Positions 10,860 to 21,986 are shown, counted from the stretch's first letter. The stretch: 64,000 bases of DNA from Plotosus lineatus (GCA_024760905.1 CM045733.1:36040001-36104000), one strand, 5' to 3'. A program made the numbers and translations. Notes: generated by a model from the letters alone, not told the origin.

Positions 10860-13800
10860 GTGTGTGTGTGTGTGTGTAAGTGTGTGAAATCAGTTCAGTT
10901 CATTTTCTGTAAGCACTTAATCCTAATTATGCTTGCGGGGAGACTGGCACCTATCCCAGCCAACTCCGGGTGAGGGCAGAGTACACCCTGGACAGCTCGC
11001 TAGGCCATCGCAGGGCGGAAACACGCTGACGGCTTTGCAGCTACTCTTGTCGAACGTCAGCAATGGTTCTTTTACATGAACCTCACACCATAGACAGTGA
11101 GAAACATGGCCAGCCTTTGATAACCCAGTTAGCTGCACTGGGGGGGACAGTGACAACCTTGTGGAGAGTAGGACTAGAACCCCCAACCTTAGGATCAGCA
11201 ATCCAGCGCCCTATACCACTAGGCCACCACTGCCCTCTGTGTGGGAAATGAACATTAAATTAATTAATAATTATTGTGTAATTCTTCAAGCCTCCCAAGG
11301 ATTCAATGAATAAAGAAATGACCTCAGATGCACATCTGCTATCTTTAGATGGGTGCTCACAGACCCTCAGAAGCGTTTCTTTGAAAAGGTGTCTATGTAC
11401 TGTGATCGATATGCTGAACAGATCCCAGTCACATTTGTTCTTGGTAAGTTTTTAATCTTTTATTCTCAAGCTCTAATTTCTACAGGTGTAGTCATACTGT
11501 GACAGGAAGGGCATCCGACGTAAAAACCTCTGCCAAATCAAACTCCCGAGTAAAAGGGAAAAAGCCGAAAGGAAGACAGACAGAGAGTCATACTGATAGA
11601 ATTTTATGAAACTTTGGGGTGATTTAACAAACAATTTTATCTTAAAATTCTTACAATGGAACAACTAGAAATGTCGTGTCACCGTGTAAGCATTCAAGTA
11701 AGATGATTGCTTACTGTTTTCTGTAGTTTCTCAAATGATGCTGTGAGGTGATCGTCTTTAATTGTGTGATTTGTTTGGCATTATTTGCTGTACAAGAACT
11801 AGACGGCACTGTTTGAACTTGTGATAAGGGCATCTCAGTAATATTACTTATTCCTATAGACAGCCCACCTTCATGATGTTGACCACACATTATTTTAATT
11901 TGCATTTAATGTTAATTATTTATTATTTGTTCATAAAAAGCATTACAAAATTTTGAAAAAGCATATGAAAAGGAAAAAAACAAAACAAAAAAAGCAACAT
12001 CTTGGAATACCAAAAAAAAAAAAACAAGATTCTTTTCATGATAGCAGCTATGCATGCTAAGTACCTCGCCACGGTCTACATCAGTCTCATCTAAGATCAT
12101 AAGCATTTCTTTTCAGGTTTCTATGTAACACTGGTGGTGAACCGCTGGTGGAATCAGTTTCAGAACCTGCCTTGGCCCGACCGGCTCATGTTCCTCATCT
12201 CAAGCTGTGTTCAGGGTCAAGATGAACAGGGACGACTGTTGCGGCGTACACTAATGCGCTACGTCAACCTCACCTCACTACTTATCTTCCGCTCAGTGAG
12301 CACTGCAGTATACAAACGATTCCCTACCATTGATCATGTGATGGATGCAGGTAAGCATAAAACACACCGGTTACCATGGCTTTATGAAATCATATTATTG
12401 TTATACAACAGTGTAGCTACCCCCAGTGCAGCTAACTGGGTTATCAAAGGCCGGCCATGTCTCTCACTGTCTATGGTGGGAGGCATGTAAAAGAACCATT
12501 GCTGACTTTCGACCAGAATAGGCTGCAAAGCCGTCAGCGTGTTTCCGCCCTGTGATGGCCTGGCGAGCTGTCCAGGGTGTACTCTGCCCTCGCCCGAAGT
12601 TGGCTGGGATGGGCACCAGCCTCCCCGCGACCCATACAGAAAATGAACAGAACTGAACAGTGTAGCTAGTCGTATGCTACTATCTTGACATGTTGATAGA
12701 TAATGTGATTGTGGTCTTTTGCTGTTATATCTTATCTGCTTCACACTGGTGCTTTATCTGTTCTGGGGTGCTTTTCTGCTCAGCAAAGATGTAAAGATTG
12801 ATTTATTTAAATTACTGTAGTGTTTCCACCCACAAATATACCACTTGTTAATTTTTCTGAACCATTTCCGATAAACTCTAGAGAATGTTGTGTATGGAAA
12901 TATGATCTTGTCCTATATCAATAAGATTACTCAGTTTATTAGCCTATTCTCTACTCAATGGCCAGACACCTGATTAGGGTATTCATCTTAGTCTATGTTC
13001 GATATCTCAGGTTTTATGACATTAGAGGAGAAGAAGATTTTTGAGAACCTCAAATCCCCACATCTCAAATACTGGATCCCTGTGGTGTGGTTCACCAATC
13101 TGGCATCCAAAGCAAGGAAAGAGGGCCGAATCCAAGACAGCGTGGATCTTCAGACTATTCTTACCGTAAGCCTGTCCTACTTGATTCATTCATTTTCCAA
13201 TCCTAATTAGAGTCGGGGAGGGGGGTGGTGTGGGGAGCACTCATCAGCTGACTCTGAGTGAGGGTGGGGACAGCTCACCAGCCCATCGCACGCCCAATAC
13301 TCACACAAATATTCTTACTCACACTCACTCCTAGTGGTGATTTGGAACAGACAATTAGCCTACTGTGCATGTTTTTCTGTAGGAAGAAACACCCTAGCTG
13401 GGAATCGAACCCAGGCCTCCTGGGATGTGCTAACTACTACGCCACCATGCTGTCCACTTTCCTTTTACTGCCTTAAAATTAATTATGCTATTTTGATGAT
13501 AGTGCTAGTGCAGTATCAGATTCTGCTTTAACATTAACATTAAGGTGAAACAAAGTAAATAAATAAGTTTACTTACTTACAACCTGTATGTCTACTGGCT
13601 AAAGACGAGTCAGTGGCCTTGAGACACCCAAGACACTCACGAGTCATCAGAGAAGTATCTGTTCAAACTGGTCATCGAGGAAGAATTTGAACATGATCCT
13701 GCTGTAGGATGTGGAGCAGTTTTACATCAGCTCATTTTACTTGGAGCTCTGCTAAGGCAATTAAGCAAAAGGGAGAATTCTAGTTGAAGGACTGACCCAG

Positions 13801-14954
13801 AGTTGTGCTGCATCAGTACAATGAAAAAAATTCCTTTATGTATGGATATGAATACATTTTTGATAGTAATTTTTTTTTCTTTGCATGCCTTTGCTTTAAA
13901 GAAGTTCTGGTCACAGCACAAGGTTGGCCATGATACAGTACATCTGGAGCAGAATGGGTAAAAGCAGGGGTCGGGAACCTATAGCTCGCGAGCCAGATGT
14001 GGCTCTTTTGATGACTGTATCTGACTCTCAGATAAATCAGGTTGTCTTTCTTAACAGAATAACGAATACACAATTCCACTGTCATTTAAATAAAAATACA
14101 AAAAAAAGCCAACAAAAAAAACAAAAATAGATGAATAAATCTCACACATTTAAATCTAATCATCTATTTTCAATGCCACGTCACTGTGGTGTGAAGCAAA
14201 GAGCAAATCCTTTCTGTATGTGGGCGTGTCTGATACCTTGAAACTCTAATTTTATTGGATTATAACAACAGCCACAGACTGCGCGTGTTGTTTTTGAGTA
14301 AAGAGGCAAATATCTCTTGTTTTTGATCAGCTCATTTGCACGAAGCCAAGCACAGATGGCAAGCAAACACAAATGGACATGGAAAAACAACAACCCGCAG
14401 ACCAGCTAATTGCTAAAACTTGGGACGCCCTTCCTGTCACATAAACACTTCAGCGTGCGAGTCCTGTTGTGTCGAGTCCTCACCCCGTATCAACCAGACT
14501 ATAAAGCCATCAGCAAAACCATGCAGCACTAGAAGTCACATTAATAGTAAGCAGTGCTGTAGTCGTGGGTACACACCGGTAAACGCCGTGTACCCACTTG
14601 TTTTAGTGGCTGAGTTGCGTGTACTGACGTAATTTGGTCTACTTTATAGTTGATCAACGTAAATTTCTGCGACTGTGTAAATATAAAGAAGAGATGAAGT
14701 ACTAAATAGTTTCAAAGCCAAAGCAGCACCCTCCCCGCACTCCGTGCACCTGCTACTGCGCGCCTCGGTCGCTTTGCTGCCATCGTGTACTCACTTATTT
14801 TTTGACCACTACAGCACCAATAGTAAGAAGTACTTTTCTTATTAATAAATAACTTCATTATGACAATGTCGTTTAAAATAAATAGTATAGTCTCATTATA
14901 CTCTAAAATTGTTGGTCTTCTTTTTCAATTTAGTTGTATTCAGTATTAATATTA

Positions 14955-14986
<32 letters not shown>

Positions 14987-17900
14987 TAGTCCTTCTCAAA
15001 AAATTAGCATATTGTGATAAAGTTCATTATTTTCTGTAATGTACTGATAAAAATTAAACTTTCATATATTTAGATGCATTGCAAACCAACTGAAATATTT
15101 CAGGTCTTTTATTGTTTTAATTCTGATGATTTTGGCATACAGCTCATGAAAACCCAAAATTCCTATCTCAAAATATTAGCATATCATGATAAGGTTCTCT
15201 AAACGAGCTATTAACCTAATCATCTGAATCAACCAATAAACTCTGAACACCTGCAAAAGATTCCTGAGGCTTTTAAAAACTCCCAGCCTGGTTCATTACT
15301 CAAAACCGCAATCATGAGTAAGACTGCTGACCTGACTGCTGTTCAGAAGGCCATCATTGACACCCTCAAGCAAGAGGGTAAGACACAGAAAGAAATCTCT
15401 GAGCGAATAGGCTGTTCCCAGAGTGCTGTATCGAGGCACCTCAGTGGGACGTCTGTGGGAAGGAAAAAGTGTGGCAGAAAACACTGCACAACCAGAAGAG
15501 GTGACCGGACCCTGAGGAAGATTGTGGAGAAGGGCCGATTCCAGACCTTGGGGGACCTGTGGAAGGAGTGGACTGGGCTACAGGTGCCACATTCCCCAGG
15601 TCAAACCACTTTCTAACCAGAAACAGCGGCCGAAGCGCCTGACCTGGGCTACAGAGAAGCAGCACTGGACTGTTGCTCAGTGGTCCAAACTACTTTTTTC
15701 TGATGAAATCAAATTTTGCATGTCATTCGGAAACCAAGGTGCCAGAGTCTGGAGGAAGACTGGGGAGAAGGAAATGCCAAAATGCCTGGAGTCCAGTGTC
15801 AAGTACCCACAGTCAGTGATGGTCTGGGGTGCCATGTCAGCTGCTGGTGTTGGTCCACTGTGTTTTATCAAGGGCAGGGTCAATGCCGCTAGCTATCAGG
15901 AGATTTTGGAGCACTTCATGCTTCCATCTGCTGAAAAGCTTTATGGAGATGAAGATTTTCATTTTTCAGCACGACATGGCACCTGCTCACAGTGCCAAAT
16001 CCACTGGTAAATGGTTTACTGACCATGGTATTACTGTGCTCAATTGGCCTGACAACTCTCCTGACCTGAAGCCCATAGAGAATCTAAAAGAAGAAGAAGA
16101 AGAAGATTGTGAAGAGAAAGTTGAGACACCAGACCCAACACTGGATGAGCTTAAGGCCTCAGCAGTGCCACAGGCTGATTGCCTCCATGCCACGCCACAT
16201 TGAAGCAGTCATTTCTACAAAAGGATTCCCGACCAAGTATTGAGTGCATAACTGAACATAATTATTTGAAGGTTCACTTTTTTTTGTATTAAAAACACAT
16301 TTTTTTAATTGGTCAGATGAAATATGCTAATTTTTTGAGATAGGGATTTTTGGTTTTTATTTACCTTTTTTTGCCAAAATTATCAATATTAAAACAATAA
16401 AAGGTTTGAACTACTTCAGTTATGTGTAATGGATCTAAAATATATGAAAGTCTAATGTTTATCAGTACATTACAGAAAATAATGAACTTTATCACAATAT
16501 GCTAATTTTTTGAGAAGGACTAGTGTATATATATTTATATATGGCTCTCAGAGGATTAGATTTTAAAATATGGTTTATTTTTGGCTCTCTTAGTCAAAAA
16601 GGTTCCCGACCCCTGGGTTAAAGCCTTGCTCAATAGCTCAACAGTGGAGGCTTGGCTTTAAGCTAGTAAACCAGCCTTAACCATAGAAGCTCCCATGAGA
16701 AGAATAGATTTGCCGCTTTGACAGGCTGTGTATGTTAAAATATTGTATAGTTTCAAAAATGATATCCAGCCTTGAATGGTAGAATGATACCAGAAACTTA
16801 TTTGTCATAACTGTGCACATGTGTAAACCATGAACTTTAACCCTGGGATTCCACTTTGTACATACCTGGACGCTCATCACTGAGCTGGGCATTCGCTCAG
16901 TTGCAAATGCAGTCAGGTTACTATGAATCGGAAACATTTGTGGAATTTGTGGAGCCTTCGCCAAACAGGGATCTAAAGATAGAAGTGACTAAAGATCTAC
17001 ATGTGAAGTTAAAAGCAGAGTGAGATTTATCCTGCAATATGAGTAGCCTCAAGGACTTTGCTGTTTGTGTGCTTCCTCAGGAGATGAACAAATTCAGGAC
17101 TTGGTGCTCAACTTTGTTTGGATATGACTGGGTAGGAATCCCCTTGGTTTACACACAGGTGAGATTTTTTCTGACCTCTCCCATCTGCTGTAAATACACT
17201 GGGCATCTCAGGCAGCCAAACACTGCACACATGAGCACTCTGTCTTTGCAAAGCAATAAGCTTTCTGTTTCGGGAACACAGCAGAATAAAAAAATAATTT
17301 GTCCTGGTGACTTAAAATCACTACAATCTTTTCCTTTCTTAAGGGCTGGTATTAATCGATGAGAGAGAAAGAAGCATTTTTTATTTGCTAAATGTATAAT
17401 AAACATCAATATCTTTATTCAATTTCCAGAACTACTCTATAGAGAACTAGAATAAAGCCAGCGACAATAAAAACCATGGATTTGAACTTTCCTCCCGTCT
17501 TCTCTCTCAACAGGTTGTAACTTTGGCCGTCTACACTTTCTTCTTCGCTTGCATCATCGGCCGACAATTTCTTGACCCCAGTCAGGGTTACCAGGGACAT
17601 GACCTTGACCTTTACGTACCTGTCTTCACATTGCTGCAGTTCTTTTTCTATTCTGGATGGCTTAAGGTCTTGTAAAAGCACCACACTGCGAGAATTTTCC
17701 TGCTAACAAGATCAGAATTTACAATATTCATCAAAATAAATAATAACAATAATAATAGGCTCTTTCAATCATAGCAGCACCGTTGTGCACATATCATGTG
17801 CATATAGTCAGACACTACATTTATTACCCTGGGACATTTTAGTGGCACAACCTACCCTCTGTTCAGCAAGATAGTGGATACTAAAGAGCTATGGCATGCA

Positions 17901-20900
17901 CAGCAGTGGCGCTGAAGAGTACAAGTTCTGTTTTCTCTGAAATATCTTTAAAGTGTTCGTGAAATATTATAAAAAGGGGACAGTGGTGGTCTAGTGGTAT
18001 AGGGCGCTGGATCACTGATCCAAAGGTTGGGGGTTTGAGTCACAGTGAACCCCCACCCCCCAGTGCGGCTAACTGGGTTATCAAAGGCGGGCCATGTCTC
18101 TCACTGTCTATGGTGAGAGGCATGTAAAAGAACCATTGCTGACTTTTGTAAAGAGTAGCTGCAAAGTCGTCAGCGTGTTTCTGTCCCTTGCTAAAAGGGT
18201 TGTGACAGGAAGGGCATCCGACTTAAAAACCTCTGCCAAATCAAACGAGCGAATCAAGGAGATTCGCTGTGGCGACTCCTGAGTAAAAGGGAAAAAGCCG
18301 AAAGGAAGACAGACTGAAATATTACAAAACAGAGCAGTACAATGTGTTCTACTTCATGCATGGATAGGCCATTCAAAATCACTGGTAATTTCTAGCAGGT
18401 TTTCTAATATGCTATTTTCCCCCTGATACATTCCTATGGCAGTGTGATCCATTAAGACTCACTGACACACAGTTTCTCTTTCATTACACTCGAACAGTCA
18501 TCATACTGGAACATGAGAATGAGTGGGTTTTTTGGCATGATGTGTAACCTCACTGCCTCACCAGTAGCTTACACTAAGTTTTTAAGTTATATTATTCCAA
18601 GTGTACAATCTATTAATCTTAAAAAAAGAAGAGGTGCAAGACAATTATGTAAAGCATGTAAATGCAGTACAGTGCACTAATTAATTTGCCTGTCTACTTT
18701 TTTCAGGTAGCCGAGCAGCTTATAAACCCATTTGGAGAGGATGATGACGACTTTGAACCCAACTGGTGCATTGATCGGAACCTGCAGGTTGATCAGATGG
18801 ACAGTTTAGCTTAATTTAATGATACAGTGCGGTGCAAAAGTTTTTGCCCCCTGACCAATTTCTGACATTTTTGTACGTTTGTCACGGTTATCCAGTTCAG
18901 ATCAAGCAAACCTACAGTAAATATTATACAAAGATGAAACACAAGTAAACACAACATGCAGTTTTCAGTGCCAGTTGCATTTATTTAATAAGGGCCCGTG
19001 TGAATAAGTGACTTCCCCCTAAACCTAATAGCTGGTTGAACCACCTTTTGCAGCAATAACTGCAGTCGAGCGTTTGCGATAAGAGACAATGAGTCTTTCA
19101 CATTGCTGTGATGGGATTTTGGCCCACTCTTCTCTGCAGAATTGTTTAAGATCAACCAGATCTGATGGTTTTCAGGCATGAGCAGCCTTTTTAAGGTCAT
19201 GCCACAGCATCTCAATCGGGTTCAGGTTAGGACTTTGACTAGGCCACACCAAGACAAAAAAAATCCTCATTTTGTTCTTTTTTAGCCATTCAGAAGTGGA
19301 CTTGCTGGTGTGCTTTGGATCATTGTCTTGCTGCAGAACCCAGGTGCGCTTTAGCTTGAGGTCTCGAACTGATGGGTGAACATTCTTTGCCAGGATTTCT
19401 TGGTAGCGAGTAGAATTCATGGGTCCAACAATCATAAGTCACCCAGGTCCTGAAGCAGCAAAGCAGGAGCAGATCATCACACTTCCATCACCATGTTTCA
19501 CTGTTGGCACAATGTTCTTTTATCAAATGCAGTGTTCCTTTTGCACCAGATGTAACGGGATGCATTTCTCCAAAGAAGTTCAATTTTAGCGTCATCAATC
19601 CAGTGGACATTTTCCCAAAAGCTTTGTGGATGATCAAGACGATTCTTGGCAAAACTGAGTTGTGCCTTGATATTCTTTTTTGTGAACCGTTGCTTTCGCC
19701 TCGGAACGATTCCATGGATGCCATTTTTGCCTCGTGTCTTTCTGATGGTGGAGTCATGAACATTGGCATGAACTGAGGCAAGTGAGGCTTGTAGTTGTTT
19801 AGAAGTAGTTTTTGGATTCTTTGTGGCTTCTCCGGTTAGTCTGCGCTGTGCTCTTGGAGTAATTTTGGTAGGTCGGCCACTCATGTGAAGGGTCACCACT
19901 GTGCCATGCCTTCTCCATTAATGGATAAGTGGGCCACTGGAGTCTCAAAGATTTAGTAATGACTTTGTATCCTTTCCCAGACTGAGACATCTCTATAATC
20001 TTCTTTCTTGTTTGCTCTTGAAGCTCACTGGATCACGGCATGATGATGTGTGTTCAGTATGGCCAACCCCACCTTATCAGACAGGTTTTATGTTAGGGAT
20101 CGCCTGATTGGAAATGTCTGGCAGCAATCAGGCCTGGGTGTGGCCATGAAATTGAACTCAGTTTCCCCCGATAATAGGATTAATCATAATAACATCACCT
20201 TTTAACAAGGGAGCGCTTACTTTTTCAGAGGGTCATGTGGGTTTGGATCGGATTTTTCTCTTAACAAATAAAATCACAACAGGATTTCACATGCATTTTT
20301 TGAATACTTGCGTTATCTTCGTGTAATGTTTGGTGATCTGAAAAAGTTAAGTGTGACAAAGGTGCAAAAAAGTAAAAAATCAGTAAGGGGGCAAAAACTT
20401 TGGCACAGCACTGTATATACAGTAGACAGTATTTTTGTGGTCTTGTTTCTTAGGTACAGGTATTGGATTACATTACAAAAACTTGACTCTAAGGAAACAG
20501 CACTTACTGAATTTTTTTATCTTGGTTCATCCGAAATGCATAAAGTAATGATTAATAGATGTGTTGTTGGTAGGTATCTCTGATGGCAGTGGATGAGATG
20601 CATATGGACATTCCCCAAATGACGAAAGATATTTATTGGAATGACCCTGATGTACGGCCACCGTATACCCGTGCTGCCGCAGACTACTGCATCCCATCAT
20701 TCTTGGGCTCTACTACTGACATGGGGTGAGCAGGAATCTACTAAACACACACACACACACACACTTTTATGTATACATATACATACATACATATACGTAT
20801 ACACACAGTGGTACCTCACCTTACGAAAGACCCAACAAACAAAAAAATCCAAGTTACGAAATGCATTTACCTAAAATTTCTGTCTCTGGATTCGAAAAAA

Positions 20901-21986
20901 ATTCACGTTATGAAACGCGCCATCTTAAAAATTCAAACAATGCGTGAGTTGCTCTCCCATTGGCTATCTCCCAACACCCCGTCCCGCTGGCCTCCCATTG
21001 GCTAGATGCTTCGTCCATGATAAAATATTTGAGGCCTGTCAAGAAACATGCAGATGTTGTCAGAAATATAGGAGAGCGTCTCTGTGTCATCTTTGCTGAA
21101 TTTTGGGACATTGGCAACTGACCTTGCAGGACGGAGCTAACTGCTGTCAGAAAAAGGACTAGTATAACAATTGGAGTCAAGTTCTATAGAGGGACATTCA
21201 GTAAATACATGTGGTTGTGATGGTCACGAGTCAACAAGTATTTGGCTATTTAGTGTGTATCTGCATGTCCTATCAAGAACATCAAGTGTTTTGCACACGG
21301 TCCTCTTACATTGTATGGTTAATAGTAATTGTGTCATTTTCCTTTGCAGTCTCTCTGAAATATTACAGAGTGAGGATGGGGATACCAACAGCCCACATGG
21401 AGATGCCACAGTTCTGAACCGTATGCGTCGATTGCTAAGTGTCCAGGAGCCAACGGACACTCGCACGCGACCATCATTTAAACGCCACAGCAGTGACATC
21501 TCCAGCTTCATACGTTTTGGTTCCGATCGCCAATTTCACCCCAGATTGGAGGAAAACATGCAGACTCACTCTAAGCTCAATTTCAATGCACACTTTTACC
21601 CTCTTTCCACCGTTGATGAAGTAAACAGCACTTCACCTTCTCCTGAAACCTCACTACACACCTCTTCTCCCAGCAGTATCCCTTCAGTCGTGCTTACTGA
21701 ACCAGATCTAGGCGGGATTAGTGACAGTGCTGTACAGGAGCACACAGCAGGGACACTGTCTGAAAGGTCATCGTTAGAGTTAACTAAGGTCCAGGATCAT
21801 TGTGAAAAGCATCATGGAGAAGAAGTGAACACAGCAGGTGCTTCAGACACAGAATCCAGGACGATTGACTGCTTTTTCCCAGCTAATAAATTCAAACAGA
21901 ATCAAGTGTCATTTCAGCTGTCAAGACAGAGTTCGATGAGCTCCATGAAGAGCACCCAGAGCCCAAAAGCTGTCCCGAAAAGGTGA
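10435..21986 (+). CDS. best3: Bestrophin-3, complete spliced coding region (9 coding exons)
   Basis: Joined exons (10435-10586, 11349-11443, 12117-12350, 13011-13165, 17081-17158, 17514-17666, 18707-18787, 20574-20725, 21350-21986) give 578 codons plus a stop, with every phase matching. Bestrophins form pentameric calcium-gated anion channels. The neck residues I76, F80 and F84 are present in [14 protein letters not shown], and the calcium-clasp acidic cluster EDDDDFE starts at E300. The start [22 protein letters not shown], together with [15 protein letters not shown], identifies BEST3 over paralogues 1, 2 and 4. IPSFLGS at 356-362 matches the known BEST3 autoinhibitory motif. The C-terminal tail after residue about 370 is variable, Ser/Thr-rich, and shorter than in human (668 aa total). 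Introns carry SINEs and DNA transposons, but no exon is damaged. Confidence 0.97.
10774..10877. repeat. (TA)n(TG)n microsatellite in best3 intron 1
   Basis: About 80 bp of TA are followed by TG repeats, just 5' of a SINE. Confidence 0.95.
10891..11235 (-). mobile_element. Family A SINE, TAATTAGGATTAAG-type tail, best3 intron 1
   Basis: Full-length antisense copy with A box, B box (GGTTCTAGTCC form) and the second tail type. Flanks TGTGTGAAAT and TGTGTGGGAAAT look like a degraded target duplication. Confidence 0.9.
11349..11443 (+). CDS. best3: best3 coding exon 2 (residues 51-83)
   Basis: Acceptor TATCTTTAG|ATGG, donor CTTG|GTAAGT, 95 nt. It encodes [20 protein letters not shown] and [10 protein letters not shown], which contributes neck residues I76 and F80. 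Confidence 0.96.
11499..11585 (+). mobile_element. SINE tail fragment with its own target duplication, best3 intron 2
   Basis: Only the RTE-type tail is present, with part of the middle missing (CCAAATCAAACTCCCGAG). AGTCATACT is duplicated at 11490-11498 and 11586-11594, so it landed as a 5'-truncated copy. Confidence 0.85.
12117..12350 (+). CDS. best3: best3 coding exon 3 (residues 83-161)
   Basis: Acceptor TTTTCAG|GTTTC, donor GCAG|GTAAGC, 234 nt. It contains the strongly conserved [25 protein letters not shown] and [20 protein letters not shown] blocks, with neck residue F84. Confidence 0.97.
12420..12655 (+). mobile_element. Family A SINE, 5'-truncated, second tail type, best3 intron 3
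   Basis: It lacks the tRNA head and starts in the family body (CCCCCAGTGCAGCTAACTGG). It ends CCCCGCGACCCATACAGAAAATG. A 13-bp duplication AACAGTGTAGCTA lies at 12407-12419 and 12656-12668. Confidence 0.9.
13011..13165 (+). CDS. best3: best3 coding exon 4 (residues 161-212)
   Basis: Acceptor ATATCTCAG|GTTTT, donor TTACC|GTAAGC, 155 nt, ends in phase 0. It encodes [33 protein letters not shown] and [14 protein letters not shown], cytosolic-domain helices. Confidence 0.96.
13183..13456 (-). mobile_element. Family B tRNA-derived SINE, best3 intron 4
   Basis: On the - strand the head reads GACAGCATGGTGGCGTAGTAG, with B box GGGTTCGATTCCC and a tail ending GGATTGGAAAATGAATGAAT. It starts 17 bp after the exon 4 donor. 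Confidence 0.82.
14552..14818. mobile_element. Small non-autonomous element (MITE) with 9-bp target duplication
   Basis: About 267 bp with short inverted ends (AGTGCTGTAGT against GGTGCTGTAGT), flanked by identical AATAGTAAG at 14543-14551 and 14819-14827. It encodes nothing. The superfamily cannot be assigned from ends this short; a 9-bp duplication excludes Tc1/mariner (TA). Confidence 0.7.
14989..16520 (+). mobile_element. Tc1-like transposon (family 1), full length
   Basis: Flanked by TA at 14987-14988 and 16521-16522. Long inverted repeats of about 190 bp start GTCCTTCTCAAAAAATTAGC. Each carries an inner copy of the outer motif (CTATCTCAAAATATTAGCAT at about 15163 at the left), the inverted-repeat/direct-repeat layout of this superfamily. 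It encloses a broken transposase at 15314-16203. Confidence 0.93.
15314..16203 (+). pseudogene. Tc1-like transposase, frameshifted
   Basis: The start [20 protein letters not shown] leads into a paired-like helix-turn-helix ([19 protein letters not shown]) and [11 protein letters not shown]. The frame changes near 15560 to [26 protein letters not shown] (first catalytic Asp) and [13 protein letters not shown], and again near 15960 to [13 protein letters not shown] (second Asp) and [10 protein letters not shown] (third acidic residue, Glu). A GAA expansion near 16087-16107 inserts several Glu after the catalytic Glu. It is inactive. Confidence 0.9.
17081..17158 (+). CDS. best3: best3 coding exon 5 (residues 213-238)
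   Basis: Acceptor CTTCCTCAG|GAGATG, donor CACAG|GTGAGA, 78 nt. It encodes [20 protein letters not shown] and PLVYTQ, a highly conserved bestrophin block. Confidence 0.97.
17514..17666 (+). CDS. best3: best3 coding exon 6 (residues 239-289)
   Basis: Acceptor CTCAACAG|GTTGTA, donor CTTAAG|GTCTTG, 153 nt. Membrane segment [20 protein letters not shown], then [20 protein letters not shown]. Confidence 0.97.
17975..18314 (+). mobile_element. Family A SINE, full length, RTE-type tail, best3 intron 6
   Basis: Head GGGGACAGTGGTGGTCTAGT, B box region GGGGGTTTGAGTC, tail ending GAAAAAGCCGAAAGGAAGAC. TGAAATATTATAAAA (17960-17974) and TGAAATATTACAAAA (18315-18329) form a 15-bp target duplication with one change. 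Confidence 0.95.
18707..18787 (+). CDS. best3: best3 coding exon 7 (residues 290-316), calcium clasp
   Basis: Acceptor TTTTTCAG|GTAGCC, donor CTGCAG|GTTGAT, 81 nt. Encodes [20 protein letters not shown] and CIDRNLQ. The five acidic residues from E300 form the calcium sensor. The donor is weak at +4/+5, and a Tc1 element starts 37 bp beyond it. Confidence 0.97.
18825..20413 (-). mobile_element. Tc1-like transposon (family 2), best3 intron 7
   Basis: Flanked by TA at 18823-18824 and 20414-20415. Ends CAGTGCGGTGCAAAAGTTTT and, reverse-complemented from the right, CAGTGCTGTGCCAAAGTTTT. The transposase lies antisense to best3 and is broken. Confidence 0.93.
18990..19990 (-). pseudogene. Tc1-like transposase (family 2), broken
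   Basis: Reading from about 19990: [56 protein letters not shown], then [14 protein letters not shown] (first Asp), [28 protein letters not shown] (second Asp) and [17 protein letters not shown] (Glu). This is the DD34E order of Tc1 transposases. At least three frame changes are needed to read through. Confidence 0.9.
20574..20725 (+). CDS. best3: best3 coding exon 8 (residues 317-367), autoinhibitory motif
   Basis: Acceptor TTGGTAG|GTATCT, donor ATGGG|GTGAGC, 152 nt, phase 2. Encodes [20 protein letters not shown] and [24 protein letters not shown] falls at residues 356-362, the numbering reported for the BEST3 autoinhibitory segment. Confidence 0.96.
20806..21170 (+). mobile_element. Truncated Tigger-like non-autonomous element, best3 intron 8
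   Basis: Starts CAGTGGTACCTCACCTTACG, with internal TTACGAAATGC, ATTCAAACAATGCG and GCTCTCCCATTGGCT blocks shared with the elements at 28231 and 35900. The matching right end is not present, so the right limit is approximate. Confidence 0.6.
21350..21986 (+). CDS. best3: best3 coding exon 9 (residues 367-578), variable C-terminal tail
   Basis: Acceptor CCTTTGCAG|TCTCTC, 637 nt to TGA at 21984-21986. Starts [13 protein letters not shown]; contains [11 protein letters not shown] and [15 protein letters not shown], comparable with the basic and Ser-rich start of the human BEST3 tail. The remainder is Ser/Thr/Pro-rich and ends [11 protein letters not shown]. Tail regions of this family diverge rapidly. 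Confidence 0.93.

Larger units (their letters stand above)
13971..16612 (+). mobile_element. hAT-like element remnant hosting a MITE and a Tc1 element, best3 intron 4
   Basis: Terminal inverted repeats: CAGGGGTCGGGAACCTATAG at the left, and the reverse complement CAGGGGTCGGGAACCTTTTTG at the right, each followed by a CTC/GGCTC-rich block. Flanking octamers GGTAAAAG (left) and GGTTAAAG (right) agree with an 8-bp hAT target duplication with small changes. A short reading [13 protein letters not shown] (about 14358-14400) may be the start of a lost transposase. Most of the interior is two later insertions. Confidence 0.7.

Noticed and set aside
12382..12744. Minus-strand ORF of 120 aa
   Set aside because: It translates a SINE antisense; the same peptide text recurs at other SINE copies (for example 4949-5515, 42542-42817).
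21171..21349. Upstream extension of best3 exon 9 in the same frame
   Set aside because: It lies in the intron before the CCTTTGCAG acceptor; the phase-2 join to exon 8 fixes the exon start at 21350.
10435..21986. Assignment as BEST1, BEST2 or BEST4
   Set aside because: The N-terminal [18 protein letters not shown] and [15 protein letters not shown] text and the IPSFLGS motif are those of BEST3.
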